The notes under the pieces were generated by a model. It ran no database searches. It saw nothing but the letters and a program-made list of their open reading frames with translations, and had not been told where the DNA came from. The translations under genes and the position numbers were made by a program. Below are positions 10,359 through 22,619 of a DNA stretch of 64,000 nucleotides, in pieces. Every line of letters starts with the position of its first letter. Within the stretch, counting starts at the first letter, position 1. The stretch lies in the NCBI GenBank assembly GCA_029953675.1, contig JAMWBK010000004.1, forward strand, positions 2,912,501 through 2,976,500. Reading direction: 5' to 3'. This stretch comes from Rhodosorus marinus (lineage: Eukaryota > Rhodophyta > Stylonematophyceae > Stylonematales > Stylonemataceae).

Positions 10359-11945
10359 CCACTCATTTCCTTTTCCAAAACCAAGAAAACCAAAAAATTT
10401 CTATCCACAACACCTTGCCAGTGCATAAAACGACCCCCAAAGACAAAATCCGTAAGCAGTCACCGCTCCTCAACCCCCAACTCCTTCACCTTCCCCAAAC
10501 ACTACACGATGTCTACGGAAACGAAATCAAGCTAAACGCATATGATTCCATATCTCATCAGAAATAGTTTTCATCGAGAAAACCAGCAAACCCTGATCAT
10601 CTTATAATCGTCACTACGTATTTCACAATTGCTACTTTTACTGTTCCCCTCTTAAACACCGGAACCATTCTGTAAATATACCTACTTTTCTAGTATAAGA
10701 CAACTCCGTTCGAGTGGTAACCCCCCCCTGGAATTGTTTTGTCAGTTAGTGACACTTAAAGGTATGATATATCTTTTTTTTGCGGATTTGGAGCATGAAA
10801 AGCGTTCTGTATACTGCCGCATCTGGTTGTGGTAGACAATGAAAAAGTGTATCTATTTTTCATCATGTACGAGTTTTGGGGAATTTATTCGATGTGTATT
10901 CGATGCCCCGAAGTAGCCGGACCCGCTACTCTGGGTTCCTGAGTCTTGTCTAGTGCGACTAGGACGGGCTGCGGCATCGACTAACAACCCCATGGGTGTT
11001 ATGTTACCAGTGAATAGCCTGTCTACTTCACTGGTGAATTCGTGGACGATGCACGATTAGTTAGGCTGCCCATCGCTCATGCCACAGAAAAGGGAGCCAA
11101 GAGGTGGCTCAAAACAAGTTCTTCGCTCTATTCGCCGTCTTCTGGAAACATCAGGGTGACCGTTACCGATGCAATGGCGGCCACAAGCAGAAGTTCGCTA
11201 CCGCTCTGGAAGACCGTGCTCCGGCACTTGCTGCTAACCCGCGCTTGGAGCAACCACTGGTCCAAACAATGCGCAAAAACTCAGTCGACAGCTGTCCTAT
11301 TGAATTTGGATTGACTGGTGATATTGATTGAATACTGATTGTGTTCGTTCTAGGATATTGACAGGTTGCTGACCGCGAATGGAGGCTTATCAGTATTTTC
11401 CTCTCGGGAATGAAGTACTGTTCTGTGCAAGTTCTCATCCCTGATTGCTATAAGAGAGTACGGGTTTTGTGAAGGGGTTACCACGAATGAACCCTGATTG
11501 CCCTCTTCTGCAATGTCATGGACACCTACCCTTGGAGCTTTCTAAGCCTACCATCCTAACCCGACATATGAATGGCTTTTCAAATATACAGGCGGACTAG
11601 AACTAAATCTGACAAGGGTGTTCACCAAAAAGTGTTTCTTTACGCTGTTGACTATCCAAACCTTTTCCATAGAAGACCAACGAAAAGAGCTTTCAGAGGT
11701 CAGTATATAATTCCGCGTGTAAGATACGCGAGCACCGGGGTTTCCTTAGCAAATTTAACTCACATTCAGCGCTGATGCGTTTTCACGTCATGCCAGATGA
11801 TGACTTTGACATCCGTAAGTGGATGACTTCTTTCTGCTTCACAGTCGCCGCAAGGGCGGGAGAATAAACACTGCGCACGAAGAATTAGGGTTTTGCCTTT
11901 TCGTATGATAAGTAGAATTAACAGAGTCGCTAATAATGAGCTCAA
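10359..11945. other. Intergenic; contains a structured-RNA candidate
   Basis: No protein gene is supported. Plus frames at 11042-11331 and 11572-11775 are short and unrecognised. The strand upstream of the F-box gene (10380-10510) is C/A-rich. The striking content is the self-complementary block 10900-11035, listed separately. Confidence 0.45.
10900..11035. ncRNA. Candidate structured RNA, strand undetermined
   Basis: Several complementary segments nest here. TCGATGCC (10900-10907) pairs with GGCATCGA (10973-10980) and encloses two hairpins: GTAGC/GCTAC (10913-10917 with 10925-10929) and CTAGT/ACTAG around a 3-nt loop (10950-10954 with 10958-10962), with outer GTC/GAC support. A further hairpin with a perfect 9-bp stem, ACCAGTGAA/TTCACTGGT (11006-11014 with 11027-11035), follows 25 bp later. 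The layout is multi-branched but I see no tRNA T-loop, snRNA, SRP or 5S signature. It could be a lineage-specific ncRNA or chance. Confidence 0.3.
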
Positions 11946-13143
11946 TTATTGGTACAAACTTAAAGCAGCTTCTCTTTCCTCCGTCAATTCCTTTGCGGTT
12001 GCATCCATTCGCGCTCGACTGAAATCACTAACGTTGAGCCCCTGCACAATCGTGAACTTTCCCCCACGGGAGCACTGCACTGGGAACGAATACCATATCC
12101 CTTTAGGTATGTCATACTCACCACTAGAATGTACCGCCATTGATACGATTCTACCATTACTCCCAAGGAGCCTACAGAAGAACCGAAAACAAACGCGCCG
12201 ATCTTTAGCCCCAGTTTTTACTACTGCGACTCACCGGTGACAAATACAAATTCTTCCGGCTTACCAGTCTCGGACGTGATCACATGCGGCGTTGGCTGCG
12301 GACATTGCGGAAGACAGTTTCCTTGCTGCTATAATAGAAGCTCCTCGTCCTTGGATATGAGGAATCATTGCTTCCTCGAGATACTCCACGCCACCCATAG
12401 CCTCAACGATCGATTGACCTACGTTTTCGGCGGGTTTGCTTGTTAGTCACCAGCAATGTTTGTCTGGCCTATTCTTTTCTGTTTGCGCAGGTAAACGTAC
12501 TGAAACCTTTGACCTTTGCGTTGCTGACGTCCGGATATTGAGTTGAAGAATGATTTCCCCAAATAACGACTCCCTCGACATTGGCTACACTTGTGCCCAG
12601 CTTTTTAGCCACGAGACCCACTGTCCGGTTATGGTCCAATCGGGTTAGCGCCGAAATGTTTTGAACAGGAATGCCCTTTGCGAAGTAGCTAAGGATCAGG
12701 GCGTTTGTGTTCGCGGGGTTTCCCACAATGACAATCTTGACATCTTTAGAAGCTACAGCTTCCAAAATCTCTCCCTGACCATGGAAAATTGCCCCGTTCT
12801 TAGAGAGTAATTCCTTCCTCTCCATACCGGCTTTCCTAGGAAACGATCCGACCAGCATCGCAACGTCGACGTCCTTGAAGCACTCAGCCGGATCATCTGT
12901 GGCCAAAATAGAATCCAGAATCGGGAACGCACAGTCCTCCAACTCCATCACAACCCCCGACAGAGCCGTCAGCGCAGGAGTAATTTCTAACAGATGCAAT
13001 GACACCTTTTGACTCATACCGAACATCCTCCCTGTACATATCAGTGGTAACAAAGCATACCCGATTTGACCAGCAGCGCCGGTAATTGCAACCCGAATCG
13101 GCCGATCGGGAAAAACGGGCTCAGCATCAAACATCGTTTCCAT
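11946..13143 (-). CDS. MDH: Cytosolic-type NAD malate dehydrogenase
   Basis: Three exons (13143-12507, 12418-12265, 12171-11946) encode 338 residues, close to the 330-335 of cytosolic MDH. It interconverts malate and oxaloacetate with NAD(H). Visible signatures are the nucleotide loop GAAGQIG (22-28), the substrate loop [12 protein letters not shown] with its arginines, GNPANTNAL, the DHNR motif with catalytic Asp, and [11 protein letters not shown] with catalytic His. The C-terminus [18 protein letters not shown] is typical of the family. Introns are 88 and 93 bp. The first ATG in frame gives [11 protein letters not shown] before the Rossmann start, and there is no mitochondrial or plastid presequence, so a cytosolic location is inferred. 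Together with PEPC at 34.6 kb it belongs to oxaloacetate and malate metabolism, but the two genes are not adjacent. Confidence 0.95.
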
Positions 13144-14453
13144 AAAGATTTCCAGCAACAAATCCAAATCGGACGAAATCCTCACACCCAGCAGCTCAAA
13201 AACACAGGAAACCAGCAGAAAACCCACCCCCGTCCGGCGTCGGCTCGGTAGGCCTCGCTAACAACCAAAAAAAATAAAATTCACACGGGAAATTACAACC
13301 GATTACAACCACAAACCCTTGTCTTCAACAAACTCACTCAGATTCATCTTACCCTCCTCCTTCAACCCACACGCACCCCAAAGAGCAACCTTCCCCAACC
13401 TGTTTTTTTCAAAGACAACACTTTTACCCCCCCCCCATTCAACTGAAACGCCATCAATCTACTGGCCCACCCGCCTCCTAACCGATGTCCCCTCTCCCAC
13501 ATCAAATTCATCAAAAATCACAAAAATCACAATACAAAATTCACATCCGTCACTAAAAATCGGGGTTTCGGACTAACACCAGGTCATCCCAACCGTTTTG
13601 AACAACTTGCCCCCTTTCACGATTTCCCTAAAACTATAGATTTTTAAAATCAATTTCCTTATTAACGCTAATATACAATCTAAATCTGGACTGAATACGT
13701 TAAAAAGATCGTCTTTAAGTAATATATATACGATGTAATTTTAAAATACTGTATTTGTAATGAATTAAGTAGAAAATAGTGATGTGGGAGCTGTCCCGAA
13801 GAATAGGGGATTGTACCGGTGATTTGGTTAAGTTTAGGTGGATTGTGCATGAACTTGGGTTTAGCGTTTATTTAGGGTCGAAAATGGGGAAATCCGCTAG
13901 CGGTGTGTGCTCCGTTCAGTAAGAGGTTTCTGGGAAATTTGAGCGTGGGCTGTCGTAAAATTTCCTATAATACAGTATGCTTTTGTATGATTCGCTATTG
14001 GCAAAATCTAATTCTGTTCAAATTACCCATGAATAAGGGCTGTCCCGCCCTTTTTGGATTCACTAACCGGTCACCGTTTTTTGCCCTGTTTTTTGTTGTT
14101 CTCGATCGAACTGGGGCTCATCGTTCAGCAACTACTTGCCGTGGTCGGTTTGGGTCGAAAGCCTCGATGAATCGCAAAGTGTTTGGCAATGAGGCTTACG
14201 TCAAAAGAGAAGGTCTCGAAGTTAACCGGGGTTCAAGTCAAAGACATCGGCGCAGTTGCTGCTGGGTTGACGGGATTCACCACGGAGTTGGCTCTGATAG
14301 CGCCAGGGAGAAAGCGGTTGTATCAAATCCGATGCCCAAGTGATGTGTTCGTTCAGTGGCTAGACGTAGGCTTTACAACCGCTTGCCCCTAGTTATGTTA
14401 GTTAACAATTTTCTGCTCCTAATGCAGACACTGAAGCTTGTGTTGCCCGGCGC
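13144..14453. other. Upstream region of MDH; weak PH-like fragment
   Basis: Positions 13360-13520 on the plus strand are C-rich with a 10-base C run at 13427-13436, meaning G-rich in the sense of MDH. Positions 13620-13760 are AT-rich. A plus-strand frame ending at 14392 contains a stretch ending in PSDVFVQWLDVGF that resembles the last strand and helix of a PH domain. No complete gene model could be built around it, so it is treated as a fragment or coincidence. Confidence 0.35.
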
Positions 14454-16754
14454 TCAACAGTACACGTCTTCCGATAACGTTCCTCGTGCACGTTGGGGAA
14501 CGTCTTGACGCGTAAACTCGTTCATTGACGTCGCGTGCATGTAGCTCTCAACAAACATGCGAAGATGAGGAGTTTTCACTCTGTGCATATTGTGCGCAAC
14601 CTGGTAGTCGTCGGAGGGAGAAATGTTGATCTAGCGCCGCGGGAAAGCGTTAGAATTTCTTTCAGATGGGAATCCCAAACCATAGTACTCTGGTTTGTGT
14701 ACTTACAGGCCTTTTTACCCTCTTGCCGTTGACGTATGGTTGAATCAGAAAGTAAAACATCTTAACATCGCTTTCCCGCAAGCCGTTGGCCTGCAGGTAC
14801 TCAGCGAAGTCCGCGTCACGCTTGGTTGCGACATTGGATAGAGCTTTGCGAGTAAGCGGATCTTTTATGTCCGGTATTCTATGTACAAATAGATAAAGCC
14901 CCGTGTCATCTGAAATCCGCATCTGTATTCGGTTCATTGAGGGGTAGGCCGTGACGCAGCTTTTCTCAGCAATTATCCTCACGCATGCAGAAACCGTTCA
15001 TTGGGACAACTCACAACAATCCTTAGCTTCCCGCGTGGGTAATCCGAGAACGCATTGACGGCGGTCTCCAGAATCATTTGATACAAGCTCAGCGTAAAAC
15101 CAAACGCCTTTTCAGCCCAGTGACTACTTCCGAAGACGTAATGTTCAATCTCCTGTAAGCGGATGTACTCAAAACCCAACATCTGTCCGTTTTGAAAACG
15201 AAAATACCCAGTTAGCGTATTCACCGGGCTTTCAAAACGCACGCAATAAGGCAAACATTTCATCTTGAGCAGTACAGACAGAACACTAGCGCTTGCACAC
15301 CTCTCTCGTATTGTGAAAACATACAAACGCGCCGCTCATTCCCCCAAGGCGGAGCTGAAACGCGTACTTCATAAACACTGAGCGGACCATATCATAAAAC
15401 TCCAACTCGTACGATCTGGTGACTCCTCGAGGGTACTGGATTCTGTAGTTGGCAAATTGTTGGTATCTCGCCAGGTGGTATCGCGTAGGAGCAACTGCTC
15501 TGCTCTTTATGTCGAAAAACTCGATTCCCCGAGAACCGTGCCGTTGGCCATCGACTTGTGAACGGATCAGCAACTTTTCAAATCGCGAATAGTTGTGAAA
15601 TGTAGGGTGCTGCACGAAGATGGCACCAAAAACATATGATCCATGTATTAGGACTAGCATGAGCTAGTGGGGTTGACCCATGTCTAAGCTGGTATGCACG
15701 CGTCATCGATTCTCACCGGGAACTCTCCGTTCACGCCCTGCATTTCGCTATTGAGCGAGGCGCCACGTTTTAGGAAGAGCTTGGAGTAGTCCTCGTCCTC
15801 GTAAGTCACCAGTCTCTCAATAATCTCACCAAATTTTGTTAGGACATTCTCAGTTTCCGAGAAGTCCTCTGCTGGATCTACGGAGAACGTTTGGCGAGAT
15901 TTATCTGTTGAGCTTAAAGTTAAAGCGACAGGGCTGTACGTATCTTTCGTGAATCCCCGCGCTTTTCCTTTGAAAGAGCTCAAGCCAGATAGATCTGTTG
16001 GCTTGAAATTCGAGATAACGTGGTATAGAAGTGACATGGCTCGCGTGCTGCTCGATGTTGAAAGCCTGAACTTCACGCTTTCGCCTGCCTCGCCGCCAAC
16101 CTTTTCAAAATGAGGGTCCTTCGACGCGGGTCTGTACTCAGGTATAGAGCCCTGCCGTATACTGTCCGGTTGGGAGATAAATCGCAAATTTGCGTCGAAA
16201 CTGGGCCTGTTTGTCTTTCGGTCAAAATTGGGTACAGCTCCGTCACAGTCCATGACGCGATCCAAGTCCCCTCGCAGGGTAGGTGCGGATGCGTTCTCTT
16301 CAGCAGATGGTCTAATCAGATCAACTGATGGAAGTTCCTTTTCCGTGATTACTCCCCATCCGCGCTCGACGGGAATTGGCTCGCCGGTAGAGTGATATTT
16401 GCTATGAATGATGTCCGCAATAAACATTTTCGCCCGGAAAAGCTTGCGATACTTGAGTACAGGAAACGGTGTCATCCCAATTTTGCTCTTGACGATCTTC
16501 GACTCGGCGTCGTCAACTGGTACAGCCTTGCCCTGCTTTAACCTGCTAAATATGTTATTCAGGAGTGCTCCGGGACTGTCGTTCAGTTTTCTTCCCGAAG
16601 CTGGGACCCTTCCTCCCGTGCGGCCATACCGATCCAACTGGTTCTTCTCCCGCGAAGTTTGTATGTCGAAACCCCGCAGTAAAGTTGAGGCCGTCGGGTC
16701 CTTAGAACTTGTCCTAGCAGCTGCCCTGCGAATTTCACCGGACAGTTTCCGCAT
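14454..16754 (-). CDS. PET127: Pet127-like mitochondrial RNA-processing nuclease
   Basis: Five exons (16754-15717, 15663-15301, 15182-15015, 14964-14707, 14630-14454) give about 667 residues. The core matches the Pet127 family: RLSTSSSTRAM followed by HVISNFKPTDLSGLSSF, then RFEKLLIRSQVDG, FDIKSRAVAP, FMKYAFQLRLGGMSGAF, and CFHNTRE joined to MLGFEYIRL. Pet127 is known from fungi as a mitochondrial membrane-associated factor for 5' maturation and decay of mitochondrial RNA, placed in the PD-(D/E)XK nuclease superfamily. The D of RSQVDG and the D-I-K of FDIKSRA are the probable catalytic residues. The Arg-rich N-terminus without acidic residues (MRKLSGEIRRAAARTSS, one Glu) would suit mitochondrial import. 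Introns are 53, 118, 50 and 76 bp. The 50-bp intron and the last exon are the least certain parts. The start is the first ATG. Confidence 0.82.
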
Positions 16755-18262
16755 TTGCACCAACTAGCGGGGAGTTTACACGCTTCCCAAGCCACCAAAT
16801 CAATGCTTCCTCCGTTTCGACTCATCAGTGGCCATGCCCATGCAAATCAGATCGTTGCACAATCACTCAGATGTCGCTTCTTTCGAGACAAGAAAAACAC
16901 TCCCTCAATACACCCACGCGGCAAAAAAGGACTCATAAGTTGAGTTCTATGCATCGTATCAACACGTATCCATCACCAGAACACCAACAAAACGTCATCC
17001 TCCTCCTCTCTTGTTACTCAAAACCTTCCGACCCAGTCGCTCCCAAGCCCATTCATCATCAGCTTCAAGCGATCGGGCTTTCGTGTTCTCCTTAGCAGCA
17101 GCACTCGATGGTGTTCGTTCGAGAACTGAGCGAGAACATTCCCATGCTGTGGGTGACTAGGAGAAAACTGCAGCATTGGAATTGAGAGTTCGTGGCTTGG
17201 CTTCTGGTTTTCGCGATCGCTCGCGATCACGATGAGGCGTACTCGCGTTTCCTCTTTTGGATACTGTGGCTTTCTAATGCCCGTTAGTTTTAGAGGCCCG
17301 TTCTCTCGGTTCGGCCTAGCCTTCCTCCTCTCAGAGTTGTTGTCTCTGAATAAACGATGATGACGATGATTGAAATGTGTGTATATACATCTCGAAGCGA
17401 GTCTACCCATAGTAAAGTGATCGAATACGTTTACTCTATAGCGCAGTTTTGTGGACGGAGTACAATCTTTGAACGACAACACTCAGTGGGCGGCATTCCC
17501 AGTAATCAGCGGGGGCGGTTGGGGAGTAGTACCGTTAGTAGTTATCTACGGCGGTGTAGTAAGCCGCGCTCGGTGCACGCTGCTGGCGGGATGTGCCCGG
17601 CTGGCTTTCAAGGTTTTCTCCGGCGCAAATGGGGAAAGCGCTTTTTTTTTTTTTTTTTTTCGTATTCGCAGTCGGTTGACACTTGATCATGCCCGAGAAA
17701 ATGTAGCTTATCATGCGGGTACATTCTGGAAACCCTTTTCTGCGAGAGCGGATTAGTTTGAAGGTTTAGGTATCCGCTTACTTGTGCACGGATGCACAGC
17801 AGATCGAAGAGTTTGGGCCATACAGGTTGCTGTGCGGGTGAGAAGTATGCAAATCGCTCATACGAAATCATCCACGGCCGCGGACTAGTACAAGATGAAC
17901 ATAGTACAAATTGTCAAACCATGTTGAATGCGTAGCAAAAGCGAAAGAGGCTTGCACAGTGACAGCGGCGGATGCCGCTAGAAGAGGCTGACCAGAAGTA
18001 GCTTGAGTATGAGATGTGTGTGGGGGGTTGTGGAATGTAAAACACTAAGACAGGGAGGGACGAACTTTGAGAATTGAGGGGGGGGGTGGGGGAGTTGGCT
18101 CGTTTTGTAGTGCTTGTCCTGTTAGTCGTTTAAGATTTCCTCATTCCACGCAGAATCCAATGGACCTAGAGAAGCAATCAAAACACATCCAGCGGCTTAT
18201 CATAACTGTACAAGTTAATAAAGTATGTTTCACGACGGTATAAGTCTAGTTAGTAGTTGTCT
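16755..18262. other. Intergenic, no gene seen
   Basis: The region contains a 19-base T run at 17642-17660 and a G-rich block at about 18050-18095. A minus frame at 17018-17482 (154 codons) is very basic, has no recognisable domain and is not called. The first 200 bases should include the Pet127 promoter. Confidence 0.45.
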
Positions 18263-19265
18263 CTAGGACGCCATCTCCACGTTTACCGAGTCCCTTGGAG
18301 ACTCGGTCTCTGCACTTCCTCCCGACAGCAGAAACTGAGGAAGGATGTGGTGATTCTTAATCTCCGTCGGCAGTCCGGCAAAAATCGAATTCTCGAGCAT
18401 CTCTACCTGGCGGTTAAACTAAAGCCAGAAAGGAGAACAACAGAAGTTAGCATCTGGCAGCATCAAGGAGTTGGTACAGAGACTGCTAACATACCAATTG
18501 ACGGCCCTCGACCCCTCGAGCAGCAAAATCTTGTACAATCTCTAGCAGGGAATCCTCATCCATGTCTTCATAGCAGCAGAAAACCGTCCTGCACTGAACC
18601 AAATCCGCGTACAGTTTGTGAAGAAGGCCGGTCATTTTCAGATCTGCAACTTGCTCGGGTCTCTCTGCGACGACGACCGCGTTCAAGGTTACCCTCCATT
18701 TTAGGAATGGAGAGTGATTGTCGTACTCATCCATGGCTGGTACTGGCATCAGAAGGTCCCCCAGCATGTCGTCCAAAAGATATGCGGAGCTGAGACACTC
18801 TTGTTCAGCACTGGTTTCCTCCATTTCCATCTTGGTGGACAGTTCCTTCCAAACCGAAGGCGCAAGTTCATCGCGTACCACAGTGCCTTGCGATTCGTCA
18901 AGGTCAATAATATCACTCAAAATTTCCACAATGGACGCTGAAATTTCCGATCTTGAGACGCTCCTCAGGTACCAGTGCAGCTTCTTAGGAATCAAGAGCG
19001 CACAAGCTTCAGCCCCGGTAGCCGTATGCTCTCCCCACCCGCTGTGCCTACCTAGGTTAACAATCTCCCACAGACAAATGTTGTCACGGACTTCCTGCTC
19101 CGACCGGGGAAAGATGTGGAAAGCCATAAAGTTTTTGCAGATGCTCATCTGTCTGGAGCTCGCCAGCCAATCGCTAGCAAACACGAAATGGCAGTCCTTC
19201 TCTGCCATCAATTCTCTTTCCTTATCTTCATATTCGCTTAGTTCCAACATTCTGAACGCAACCAT
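18263..19265 (-). CDS. Unknown protein, two exons
   Basis: Exons 19265-18495 and 18418-18263 join in phase 0 across a 76-bp GTATGT...TAG intron and encode about 308 residues. I do not recognise the family. The protein is acidic and predicted helical, with an Asp/Glu-rich middle (around YLLDDMLGDLLMPVPAMDEY) and no transmembrane segment, signal peptide or obvious motif. The intact long frame, clean splice pair and a second exon that stays open to its stop (ending in SVNVEMAS) argue for a real gene. C-rich plus-strand sequence at 19330-19640 lies upstream, as at other minus-strand genes here. No function is proposed. Confidence 0.6.
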
Positions 19266-20149
19266 CCAGACTCAAAACGGCTCAACTCTAATCCTCTCGT
19301 GCTATCGCCTCACAACCATGGCATTCCTCCTACCTACGACCCGAGGCGCGCACTAATCCCACAACTTTGACACCGGGTCCCCACATCTATTAACAACCAA
19401 CCCCACTCCAAACGTCAGATCCCGAGCGCAGATTTAAAAGGCTCTCTTTCATCGCCAAATCAGTCCCCAATGTCTACAATTCTGTTGAAAGACGTAAATA
19501 ATTTTACGTTGAAGCCGAAATTGCACTCAAAACAACGCTCGTCCCCTTCATCCATTTATTAACCCCAAAACGCTCTACCACACCCGAAAATTTCGTGTCC
19601 TCCCTCCACCCCGGCCCTCACTCCCCCTCTTAATCCTCCCAACTCTTCTTATGGAATGTGAGTTCCACTTCAAGATCCAAGACGGGAGACGCCCACCGTG
19701 TTTAAAAGGTACACTCACACCAAAACCCGCAGACACTGCAAAATATTTCTTGTAAATCCTACACAGAATATTGTTAGCAATTAAATCCTAAAACCCGCAC
19801 CACAACATAAACCGTCCCCCCACAAAAAAAAGGAAAAAAACCGGAAGGATGCCTTTGATAAAACAAACGTTTTGTAGGGAGTTGTCAAAAAGTATTCGTT
19901 TTTCCATATTTAGAATTCGGGAAAAGTCGTCGACATCCCTTTTACAGCAGTTGAATCAAAACCCCCTCTAACACATACAATTCGATGGCTTTCTTCAGTA
20001 AGAGCGCAACTCTAACCCTCACCTGGAACTCCGCACCCCCCTTCCTTACAACTGCGTCCGCAAATATCCCCTCTTAAAATAATAATTAGTCATCTTGATG
20101 TGAGGGCTATACGTCTCTACTTGAATTTCATTAAATCATACTCGTATTC

Positions 20150-20173
20150 GCAGACAGGGTCAACCCTGTCTGC
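20150..20173. repeat. 24-bp palindrome (11-bp arms, 2-bp centre)
   Basis: GCAGACAGGGT (20150-20160) is followed after CA by its exact reverse complement (20163-20173). It lies in AT-rich non-coding DNA far from any called gene. It could form a cruciform or an RNA hairpin, or bind a dimeric protein. Confidence 0.7.
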
Positions 20174-20613
20174 ACGATAAGCGATGAAAAAGTTTTGAAA
20201 AAATAATATTTGTTCTTCGCGTGCCTACGTGGGTACTTCCAAAAGGGCCAAATAGGCACTATCGTGAGCATGAATATTATCGACGGTTTATCCCCTTTTT
20301 TGTAAAAATATCACTACCAAGTGGCTTGTTCTAGTTCTTGTTGGCAGAAATGTTTCTTATTCTAGATTTTTTGTACTAATAATATGTTGATTATGAACAA
20401 TGGTCTTGATTTATCTCGAGTTATGAGGAGAGTCTGGGCTCTGTTTTTACGTATTTCTTGCCTTCCATGACGGACTTACTTACACAACGTAGAAATATGA
20501 TTAAGTTTTCATGTGTTAGATACTCCATAAGTGCTTCCATAGGAGTGCCATTCTTGACTTTCGTTTTTCATTTTCGTAAAATATTTTGGACGAACTCTCT
20601 CCCGGTTTAAAAC

Positions 20614-20851
20614 GTTTGATGTTCTCGACAACTCTTTTATCGTTTGTTTATAGAAACAATTAAACAAAGGTCGTAACCCCAACAATGTGGGCTAGAAAGA
20701 GACAAGTTTTCTTGATGGTCTTGACATGGAAAAGGTTTGATGTTCTCGACAACTCTTTTATCGTTTGTTTATAGAAACAATTAAACAAAGGTCGTAACCC
20801 CAACAATGTGGGCTAGAAAGAGACAAGTTTTCTTGATGGTCTTGACATGGA
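20614..20851. repeat. Exact 121-bp tandem duplication
   Basis: Bases 20614-20734 are repeated from 20735 to 20851 without a visible mismatch over the 117 bases that can be compared. Each copy contains an 8-bp inverted repeat TTTGTTTA...TAAACAAA with a 10-base loop. The identity implies a recent duplication, or an assembly artefact. Confidence 0.85.
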
Positions 20852-22619
20852 CTCTGGTCAGGAAGTGAACGAAATTGGAGAAAAGGTTTAGTTAAAGAAA
20901 TATATCTGATTTTGGATTGTAAGCTGACTCCTCCCCTTCTGTGCTTCTGTTTCTTTTTGGGTGGATATCGACATTAACCCCTGTATTATTTCTATTAAAC
21001 AAGTAGGTTGGCGGCAAGGGTCGTGTCCAGTGGAGAAGCGAGTCCTGAGTAGAAACAATGTTTTACATATATACAAGTTTTTATCAGATATATTGAATAT
21101 TGGAAGTGTTTCAATGTTATTAGTTTATAATGGAAGTTACCGTTCCAAAAAAATCAATGTTTCGACAACTAGTTTTCATAAATTAGTATAAATTTAACGC
21201 GTGGTTTAAATTATTTATGTTATATGAATGTGGTGTCAGTCTACCTTGAGTTCGCCTTTTGGCTCGATTTCCAGTGCACAACCTCAATATGACCGAAGCG
21301 CAGACAAACGTTTGGTGTGTCGGGTGGGGTGTGCTGGGGGCCGGGTGTGCTTATCGCTTATGCCGAGAGGAAATCTATGAATGGAGCTGGGATTCTAGAA
21401 CTATGGTTCTCTACACATGGGAGAGTGGAAAAAGCGTCATCGAGAAGTTTGGGGGGGGAGGGGGAAAGAGAGGAAGATGCAAGTTTTTCAGCACCCTTTT
21501 AGTATTTCGAGGGCTGAGCTTCAGTCAACTCCAATGGTGGAGACGATCAGCGCTGGACGTGGTGGCAGGTATCATTGCCTGGGAATGTCCACTTCGAACC
21601 AATTGTGCACTGGACCATGTAAAAGTAGGATTGAACCGTTGAAAACCGAGTGTGTTCGGACAGTGCCGTTTCTCTCTAGGGGGAGTTCAGTTGTACAAGC
21701 TCTTCTTTGGGGGGTGAGGGGGGTGCTCCATACAACAGAAACTCCTCTCTTCCCTGCTCGTCTGAAATAGTTTTATCTCATCTTCCACATACCTACTCAT
21801 TGCACTGATGAGTCATGTAGTATAAACAAGTCCCCGAGTATATTGTTGCCCAGCCCTAGTTTTGCGGGTTCGAACAGAAAACGAAAACAAAAACATAGAG
21901 GGGAGGGTGGTACTCTTGCATCCGCCCATGTTGACGATCGCTTTTATGAACGCTGACACGTTTATGCAGAGCATCCTCTTCCGGGTTCTGACGCGCCGTA
22001 TCCTACGTTTTGATTTACGCCTTCATCAACATCCACCCCCAATGACGATCCCCAGAATAGAAAGTCAAAGCGCAATTCGCTTTTTCGACAGCTCTACCTC
22101 ACACACGGGCAATTCAAGTCCGGCTCTGCTTTAAGACAGTAGGGTTGTCGTTCCTGATCCCCCCCCCCCACCTCTCCACACGCAAAGTTCTGCACGACCT
22201 GACAATCCCAGTCCACAGGCCTGACAGTGGTAAAATTTAGTCAAACCCAGGGTGCATATAACAAATTAAAATTTGCCAGCTGTCTTTGGCAGCTAAGCGA
22301 ACCAATGGTCTACGAGCAACTTTTCGATTGACACAAGCCCAACCCTACAAATGCAAAATGCTGAGGGCGAGGCCATTGCCAAGCAGATCAAATTTGCTTA
22401 ATCAGAACAAGATTTCCTTGTGGTGAAGCCATCCATGGCTGCTAGCTGTGAACTGAGCGGAGATCGAAACCAATAAGTTAGCCCAAGACGCATTACCCAC
22501 AAAGCGCTCCAGGAGACAGCACAGCATTGCCCGGCAAGGGCAATCAACTGAGTTGTGGAACCAACTTGGGGAGACTTGGACTCTTCGCTTGGGCAGCAAC
22601 TCAGCAGTTAGGTGGCACA

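Noticed and set aside
12172-12264. In-frame looking stretch [11 protein letters not shown] after DHVRDW in MDH, suggesting a frameshift
   Set aside because: The sequence begins GTAAGC and ends CTGTAG, and splicing it out gives [21 protein letters not shown], a perfect family match. The apparent match is intron read-through.
14183-14392. PH-domain-like tail ending PSDVFVQWLDVGF
   Set aside because: No upstream exon completing a PH fold could be found, so it may be chance or a decayed fragment.
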